Part shown: one piece after another, positions 46,299-51,235 of the stretch
How the letters are laid out: each line of letters begins with the position of its first letter
Position numbering within the stretch: the first letter of the stretch is position 1
Assembly (NCBI GenBank): GCA_019695395.1
Contig: JAIBAD010000008.1
Span: 1 to 51,235 of the forward strand
From: Alphaproteobacteria bacterium
GTDB lineage: Bacteria; Pseudomonadota; Alphaproteobacteria; JAEUKQ01; JAIBAD01
DNA length: 51,235 bases
Reading direction: 5' to 3'
Translations under genes and position numbers: made by a program
Notes under the pieces: generated by a model
Told to the model about the DNA's origin: nothing
Database searches by the model: none
Seen by the model: only the letters and a program-made list of their open reading frames with translations

Positions 46299-47219
46299 AT
46301 GGAAAAAAAAGTTTTTCAACCCATTCAGGGACGTTCATTGGCCCATATTATGAAAAAAAAACTAGGATTACCTAAAAAGGGATCTTATGCTTTAATTAGA
46401 ATGTGTAAACAAATTGCTAATCCTAGACAATTTTTTTTAAGAAAATCTTTAGCTAATAATGTTAAAAAAGGTAATCAAGTAATTAAGGAAGGTTATAAAA
46501 CCTTTAAAGAAAATGATATTCCTGGTATAGCAAATATCATACATTTATGCCAAAAGATAACAGAAAATAAATTAACAAATAACAAAAATCCAAAAATTTA
46601 TCAAAGAAATGTTGGAAAAGATTTTCTACTACCTATTTTAGGTGGTAAAGAATTTTTGGACTATCCAGATTTAATTCAATTTATAGTTTCAAACGACATT
46701 TTGAATCCGGTTGTTAATTATTTGGGTACTGTGCCAATTTTTGCTGGTGCCAATATATTTTGGTCTCCTGCTAATCAAACAGCTACATCAAGTCAACTTT
46801 TCCATCTTGATACAGAAGATTATACGCAGATTAAAGTTTTTATTAATATATGTGATGTTTCAGAAGAAAATGGACCATTTGCATTTTTGCCTGCAAATCT
46901 TTCTCAGAAATTTTTAAAAAAAATAAATTATTCGGAATATGATAGCCGCCGTTTTCAAGATGATGAAATATTCTCTCATATTGATTCTCAAAATGTTATT
47001 AAATTAATAGGTAAGGCTGGGTCGGGTGCATTTGTAGATACAGCGCAATGTCTTCATTACGGAAGCCGTTTAAATAAATATGACCGTATTATTTTGATGC
47101 TTCAATATCAACGTTTTGATACCCCTTTAGAATCTGTAGCTTCCATAGATATCCCATCACATGCACCATTTTTTGCATCGATGACTAATATTCAAAAATT
47201 AACTTTGGGATATATATAA
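46299..47219 (+). CDS. PhyH-like Fe(II)/2-oxoglutarate dioxygenase
   Basis: 306 aa. A double-stranded beta-helix metal triad is visible as HLD (H169, D171 in LFHLDTEDY) and H253 in QCLHYGSR; R257 four residues later could bind 2-oxoglutarate. IKVFINICDVSEENGPFAFLP is the characteristic PhyH strand. N-terminal ~110 residues are basic and not recognised. Hydroxylates an unknown small molecule or lipid in the cytoplasm. A small membrane protein follows 7 bp later. Lys/Asn/Ile richness is higher than in the neighbouring housekeeping genes. Confidence 0.75.
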   Translation: MEKKVFQPIQGRSLAHIMKKKLGLPKKGSYALIRMCKQIANPRQFFLRKSLANNVKKGNQVIKEGYKTFKENDIPGIANIIHLCQKITENKLTNNKNPKIYQRNVGKDFLLPILGGKEFLDYPDLIQFIVSNDILNPVVNYLGTVPIFAGANIFWSPANQTATSSQLFHLDTEDYTQIKVFINICDVSEENGPFAFLPANLSQKFLKKINYSEYDSRRFQDDEIFSHIDSQNVIKLIGKAGSGAFVDTAQCLHYGSRLNKYDRIILMLQYQRFDTPLESVASIDIPSHAPFFASMTNIQKLTLGYI

Positions 47220-47226
47220 CAAGCTG

Positions 47227-47445
47227 ATGGGCATTAATAAATTTTTAATATTTATTTTACTTATTTTTTCTTTTTATATGATTTTAAATTTTATAAAAAA
47301 GAATATTTATACCCAGGCACAAAAAAAATATAATTTAAAGGAAAATAAACAGAAAATTGAAGATATGGTGTTGTGTTCAATTTGTCATGATTATATACCT
47401 TTATTAAATCCCAAAACCTGCAACCGTAAAGATTGTCCCCATTAA
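47227..47445 (+). CDS. Small membrane protein with C-terminal zinc-ribbon-like cysteines (PP0621-like)
   Basis: 72 aa. One N-terminal membrane helix (FLIFILLIFSFYMILNFI), a charged linker, then CSICHDYIPLLNPKTCNRKD with two C-x2-C/C-x4-C pairs and a final Cys-Pro-His. The layout resembles the PP0621 family, small anchored proteins with a cysteine knuckle of unknown role. Only 7 bp after the PhyH gene, so co-transcribed. Stops 8 bp from the convergent moaA. Confidence 0.65.
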   Translation: MGINKFLIFILLIFSFYMILNFIKKNIYTQAQKKYNLKENKQKIEDMVLCSICHDYIPLLNPKTCNRKDCPH

Positions 47446-47453
47446 AATTTGCC

Positions 47454-48452
47454 TTAACCGCCGGTCATACTCATATGTCTTGCAATACTAGGTTTTGTGT
47501 TTTGATCACCAATAATAAAATCATGTCCTTTTGGTTTTTGTTTAATTGCTTTGATAATTTCTTGTTCTAAAACATTTATATCAGAAGAATTTCTTATGAT
47601 GTTTTTTAAATTTATAGAATTATCTTGCCCCAAACATAAGTAAAGTTGCCCAGTGCACGTTACTCTTACTCTATTGCAATTTTCACAAAAATTATGGGTT
47701 AAAGGTGTAATAAAACCTAATTTTATATCCTGTCCATTTATTTTCATATAGCGTGCTGGTCCGCCAGTTCGATAAGGAATGGGTTCTAAAATCCAATTTT
47801 TTTCTATAATTTGTTTTACTTCGGATAAGGGCATATATTGGTCTATTCGGTGTTGATCAATTTCACCCATAGGCATGATTTCGATAAATGTTAAATCACA
47901 TTTATGATCAATACACCAGGAAACCATATTGGTAAATTCATTATCATTAATACCTTTTAAGGCAACCATATTAATTTTTATTTGTAATCCTTCTTTCTGT
48001 GCTAATTTGATACCTTCAAGAACGTTAGATAAATTTCCTTTTCGTGTAATAGATAAAAATTTATCATGATTTAAGCTATCTAAAGATACATTAATTCTTT
48101 GAATACCTGCTCTAAAAAGATCTTTGGCAAAAAAAGATAACTGACTTCCATTTGTTGTAAGGGTAATTTCTTCTAATTGGCCATTTTTTAAAAATGAAGA
48201 AAGATAGAAAATTAAATTCATAATATTACGACGCACTAAAGGTTCGCCACCTGTTAATCTAATTTTTTTTACACCTAGTTTAATAAAGGTAGCACAAATT
48301 TTTTCTAATTCTTCAAGATCTAAAATATCTTTTTTGGGTAAAAATTGCATTTTTTCTGGCATACAATAAACACATCTAAAATCACAACGATCTGTGACAG
48401 ATAATCTTAGATATTGTATAGTACGGCCAAAGGGATCAACAAGATTACGCAT
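47454..48452 (-). CDS. moaA: GTP 3',8-cyclase MoaA
   Basis: 332 aa. Radical-SAM cluster ligands C23, C27 and C30 in DRCDFRCVYCMPEK, RLTGGEPLVRRN, a second [4Fe-4S] site in NFCENCNRVRVTCTGQL (~253-270), and the essential C-terminal Gly-Gly (MSMTGG). Catalyses the first step of molybdenum cofactor synthesis. Other moa genes are not in view. Divergent from comEC. Confidence 0.97.
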   Translation of the reverse strand: MRNLVDPFGRTIQYLRLSVTDRCDFRCVYCMPEKMQFLPKKDILDLEELEKICATFIKLGVKKIRLTGGEPLVRRNIMNLIFYLSSFLKNGQLEEITLTTNGSQLSFFAKDLFRAGIQRINVSLDSLNHDKFLSITRKGNLSNVLEGIKLAQKEGLQIKINMVALKGINDNEFTNMVSWCIDHKCDLTFIEIMPMGEIDQHRIDQYMPLSEVKQIIEKNWILEPIPYRTGGPARYMKINGQDIKLGFITPLTHNFCENCNRVRVTCTGQLYLCLGQDNSINLKNIIRNSSDINVLEQEIIKAIKQKPKGHDFIIGDQNTKPSIARHMSMTGG

Positions 48453-48499
48453 ATAATTCTAATTTTTTGAATAGTTCAATTAATATTATAGCAATTGCA

Positions 48500-50629
48500 A
48501 TGACAATTAATATTAAAAATATTTTTTATAAATTTAATCTAAATCTTACCAATTATATTGTATATCTTCAAGATTCTTTTCAAAAAGACAGAGATAGATT
48601 GGTTTTGTGGGTACCAGTTTTATTGTCTTTTGGTATAGGTTTTTATTTCTATTTACCTTTTGCGGTTCCTTTTATTTTAGCTTTCTTTATTTCATTGATT
48701 TGTTTTGTTTGTGCTTTTTTACTAAGAAAAAAATCATTTGTTTGGTTGATTATAAGTTATGGGATACTTAATCTGGGATTTACGGTGGCCCAATATCAAG
48801 CAGAACATAAAAAAACATTTTTTTTAACGCGCTCCCTTAAAAAAGTTGAAATAACTGCAAGAATTGTGGGTTTGGATCAATTTTCTAATCGTCAACGATT
48901 GACATTGGATAAGATTAATATTGCTAATATGTCTATTCATCAATTACATAGAATTAAAATAACAGCTCATACAAAAGAAGAAATAAGAGTTGGAGATTGG
49001 ATTAAAACTTTTGTTAATCTTGATCCACCAAATTCACGTTTATTGCCAAATGATTTTGATTTTCGAAGACAAGCATGGTTTGATGAAGTTGATGCTTTTG
49101 GCTATACGGTAGGTTTAGTCGACATAATAAATAAGGATTTTCATAAAAGTTTTTCTGATCAAATTTTTTTAACAATAGAAAATATACGTCACAAAATAAC
49201 CCAGGATATTTTATCAATTTTACCTATAGATCAGGGATCTATTGCGGTGGCATTAATGATAGGCGATCAGTCTATCATACCTAAAAATATTCTAAATATA
49301 ATGCGTGATTCTGGTCTTGCCCATTTATTATCTATATCTGGATTACACATTAGTATGGTTGCAGGATTATTGTTTTACAGTATACGTGCCTTGTTTGCAG
49401 GTATAAGTTTTATTACTTTGCGTTATTCAGTAAAAAAATGGGCTGCTATTTGTTCTATTATTGGATGCTTTTTTTATTTGATCTTATCTGGCTCAGCTGT
49501 ACCAACCCAAAGATCATTTTTAATGATTATGATCGTTATGGTGGCCATTTTGTTTGATCGACAACCTATTAGTATGAGACTGGTTGTATGGGCAGCAACA
49601 ATTATATTAATTATTGATCCTTATAATTTATTAAAACCAAGTTTTCAAATGAGCTTTGCTGCAGTCACGGCATTGATTGCGGTTTATGAATATTTTGATA
49701 CGAAAACAAAAAATAGAATACGTGATCTCAAGAATTATAAAACACAAATAAATAAAATAATATTCTGGATAATAGGATTAATAGGTACAAGTTTAATCGC
49801 AACATTAGCGACTGCACCTTACGCTGTATTTTATTTTAATAAATTACCACTTATGGGTTTTATTTCCAATATGATTGCTGTACCAATTACAAGTTTTTGG
49901 ATTATGCCTTGGATTATGGTTGCCTTTATTTTATTTCCTTTTGGCTTAGAACATTGGGCTCTTTGGCCTATGGAATGGGGTCTTACAATAGTTATTAAAA
50001 TTGCAGCACAAGTTGCCCAATGGAAGGGGGCTATTTTATTTTTACCATCCCCGCCATTATTTTGTTTGGTTCTTATTACTCTTGGGGGATGTTGGGTTTG
50101 TTTATGGAAAAAATCTTGGCGTTTTCTTGGTTTTTTACCAATAATTTTAGGGTTAATTTTGACATTTACCCAAAAATTTCCTGATATAATTGTAAGCAAT
50201 CAATCAAATACTTTCGCATTTAAAACAACACCACAATTTTATAATACTGTTACACAAAATAAAAATGGTTCTGAAATAAATTTGTGGTCAAAAAAAATAA
50301 ATATTGATCAACGATATATCTTATTCCGTGATAAAATTAATAATAATCAATTAAAATGTGATTATTGGGCATGTCGCTATAAAATAAAAGAGAAAATTAT
50401 TACGTTTATTTATCAACCAGAAGTTCTTGAAGAAGAATGTAAAAATTCTGATTTAGTAATTAATTTTACCTATAGTAGTCAAACTTGTTTAGCATCAGAT
50501 AGGGCTGAATTTTTAAGTAAAAAAGATATAACCAATAAAGGGGGTTATTTTATATGGGTAACAGATGAAGAATTTAAAATAGAAAATTCAAAACAAAATC
50601 AAGAAAGCAAACCATGGGCATTTAAATAA
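48500..50629 (+). CDS. ComEC/Rec2 family DNA-uptake channel
   Basis: 709 aa from ATG 48500 (TTG 48467 would add 11). N-terminal membrane segments (LWVPVLLSFGIGFYFYLPF), a DUF4131 periplasmic domain (~95-185), and the competence domain with HLLSISGLHISMVAGLLF and PTQRSFLMIMIVM. The C-terminal ~150 residues keep only a short cysteine-containing module (KCDYWACRYK) instead of a full metallo-beta-lactamase domain, as in other alphaproteobacterial forms. Imports single-stranded DNA across the inner membrane. Convergent with lexA. Confidence 0.9.
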   Translation: MTINIKNIFYKFNLNLTNYIVYLQDSFQKDRDRLVLWVPVLLSFGIGFYFYLPFAVPFILAFFISLICFVCAFLLRKKSFVWLIISYGILNLGFTVAQYQAEHKKTFFLTRSLKKVEITARIVGLDQFSNRQRLTLDKINIANMSIHQLHRIKITAHTKEEIRVGDWIKTFVNLDPPNSRLLPNDFDFRRQAWFDEVDAFGYTVGLVDIINKDFHKSFSDQIFLTIENIRHKITQDILSILPIDQGSIAVALMIGDQSIIPKNILNIMRDSGLAHLLSISGLHISMVAGLLFYSIRALFAGISFITLRYSVKKWAAICSIIGCFFYLILSGSAVPTQRSFLMIMIVMVAILFDRQPISMRLVVWAATIILIIDPYNLLKPSFQMSFAAVTALIAVYEYFDTKTKNRIRDLKNYKTQINKIIFWIIGLIGTSLIATLATAPYAVFYFNKLPLMGFISNMIAVPITSFWIMPWIMVAFILFPFGLEHWALWPMEWGLTIVIKIAAQVAQWKGAILFLPSPPLFCLVLITLGGCWVCLWKKSWRFLGFLPIILGLILTFTQKFPDIIVSNQSNTFAFKTTPQFYNTVTQNKNGSEINLWSKKINIDQRYILFRDKINNNQLKCDYWACRYKIKEKIITFIYQPEVLEEECKNSDLVINFTYSSQTCLASDRAEFLSKKDITNKGGYFIWVTDEEFKIENSKQNQESKPWAFK

Positions 50630-50639
50630 GATTATAATT

Positions 50640-51235
50640 TTATATATATTTTCTTATTAAAGCTGTAACTTTACCTTGAATTTTTACACGATCTGGCGGA
50701 AAGATTTGACTTTGATAATCTGTATTAGCTGGTTCCAATGCAACCACATCTGCTTTATCTTTATGGCGAAATCTTTTTAGAGTGATTTCTTTATTATCAA
50801 TAAGGGCAATGACAATTGTCCCATTATTAACATTATCGGTTCGCTCAACAATAACAATGTCGCCATCAATTATACCCGCATCTTTCATAGTATCACTTGC
50901 GACTGTAAGAGCATAATGAGATGCACCTTTCGTTAATTGATCTGCTGGAAATTCAATATTCGAAATTTGCTGGCGTATTACTTCCGCTGAACTTTGGGCT
51001 GCAATTCTGCCATATAAAGGAATAGAAATTAAATTAATGTTACTAGTAACAGGTGGTGGTATCATAGGTTTTGGAGTGGGTGCTGCGATAGGTGCTCCGG
51101 TTTTATCAACAAGATGTCTAATAACCTCGATAGCGCGTGCTCGATTAGGTAATCGATTAATAAAGCCACGCTCTGTTAATCCACTAATTAATCTGTGAAC
51201 ACCTGATTTAGATTTTAATGAAAGAGCTTCTTTCA
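50640..51235 (-). CDS. lexA: LexA-family repressor, substituted at cleavage site and catalytic serine (5' end outside window)
   Basis: About 198 C-terminal residues are visible; the start lies beyond 51235. The winged-helix end (SGVHRLISGLTERGFINRLP) and NRARAIEVI are typical alphaproteobacterial LexA. A Pro-rich hinge follows. The autocleavage region reads IPLYGRIAAQSSAEVI where other LexA proteins have ..AAG.., so the scissile Ala-Gly is Ala-Gln. The nucleophile region reads TVASDTMKDAGIIDGD: Thr occupies the place of the catalytic Ser (E. coli S119). The general-base Lys is kept (EITLKRF). The fold is complete and the frame unbroken, so this looks like a working dimeric repressor with impaired or altered self-cleavage. 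Identity as LexA is clear; reduced cleavage is inferred from the two substitutions. Confidence 0.9.
   Translation of the reverse strand, partial: KEALSLKSKSGVHRLISGLTERGFINRLPNRARAIEVIRHLVDKTGAPIAAPTPKPMIPPPVTSNINLISIPLYGRIAAQSSAEVIRQQISNIEFPADQLTKGASHYALTVASDTMKDAGIIDGDIVIVERTDNVNNGTIVIALIDNKEITLKRFRHKDKADVVALEPANTDYQSQIFPPDRVKIQGKVTALIRKYI

Noticed and set aside
49831-50199. 122-aa minus-strand frame inside comEC
   Set aside because: Shadow frame of a membrane protein gene with no start signal or family pattern.

Overview
The window is a chromosomal segment of an AT-rich alphaproteobacterium (about one-third GC by eye). Several protein families seen here are typical of, or largely confined to, Alphaproteobacteria: Usg, PopZ/DUF2497, DUF4167, a CC0125/CC1285-type lipoprotein, COX15-type heme A synthase, a Pcm-like gene next to tolC, and the neighbourhood recG / sdhE / mfd. 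The low GC and many decayed small genes would fit a host- or protist-associated lineage (inference). The gene set includes heme A synthesis, polyhydroxyalkanoate synthesis, phenylalanine hydroxylation and possible DNA uptake, so it does not look like a strongly reduced obligate parasite. I see no insertion sequence, integrase, phage gene or CRISPR array.

Layout. 1-2.4 kb: the C-terminal end of an RTX-like secreted protein and an ABC exporter. 2.5-7.1 kb: an FAD amine oxidoreductase, three tandem genes for small exported two-cysteine proteins (HdeA/HdeB-like pattern), heme A synthase, a GFA-fold protein and usg. 7.2-9.5 kb: groESL with a sigma70-like promoter and a CIRCE operator. 9.5-12.8 kb: an accessory patch of small exported peptides and lipoproteins (one intact, one frameshifted at a poly-A run, one without its signal peptide, one apparently decayed) around ygfZ. 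12.8-18.3 kb: an RHH-PAS regulator, an acidic orphan protein and a type I secretion ABC/adaptor pair with a lipoprotein. 18.3-26.4 kb: recG, sdhE, a TPR/PRMT-like fusion, mfd and a chorismate mutase. 26.4-29.8 kb: the ydbH-ynbE-ydbL lipid-transport module preceded by a 38-aa membrane peptide, then tRNA-Cys(GCA). 30.1-37.0 kb: pcm-like, tolC, popZ, valS, phhA, maiA. 37.0-42.7 kb: a lytic transglycosylase, an MlrC-type peptidase, phaC and an OmpA-like lipoprotein. 42.7-47.4 kb: glpX, prfA, prmC, DUF4167, a PhyH-like dioxygenase and a small CxxC membrane protein. 47.4-51.2 kb: moaA, comEC and the C-terminal two-thirds of lexA.

How the parts fit. The ABC/adaptor pair at 14-17.7 kb and TolC at 31 kb could form a complete type I secretion channel. 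The RTX-like C-terminus at the left edge is a plausible cargo. YdbH, YnbE and YdbL form an envelope-bridging lipid-transfer module. PhhA and MaiA belong to phenylalanine/tyrosine catabolism, but the intervening enzymes are not here.

The observations most worth a second look are: a LexA in which both the scissile glycine (now Gln) and the catalytic serine (now Thr) are substituted; a TPR protein fused to a PRMT7/9-like methyltransferase fold without the double-Glu loop, placed between sdhE and mfd; the tandem and internally duplicated two-cysteine exported domains; and the patch of small lipoprotein genes in different stages of decay, including one interrupted by a single missing base in an A run.
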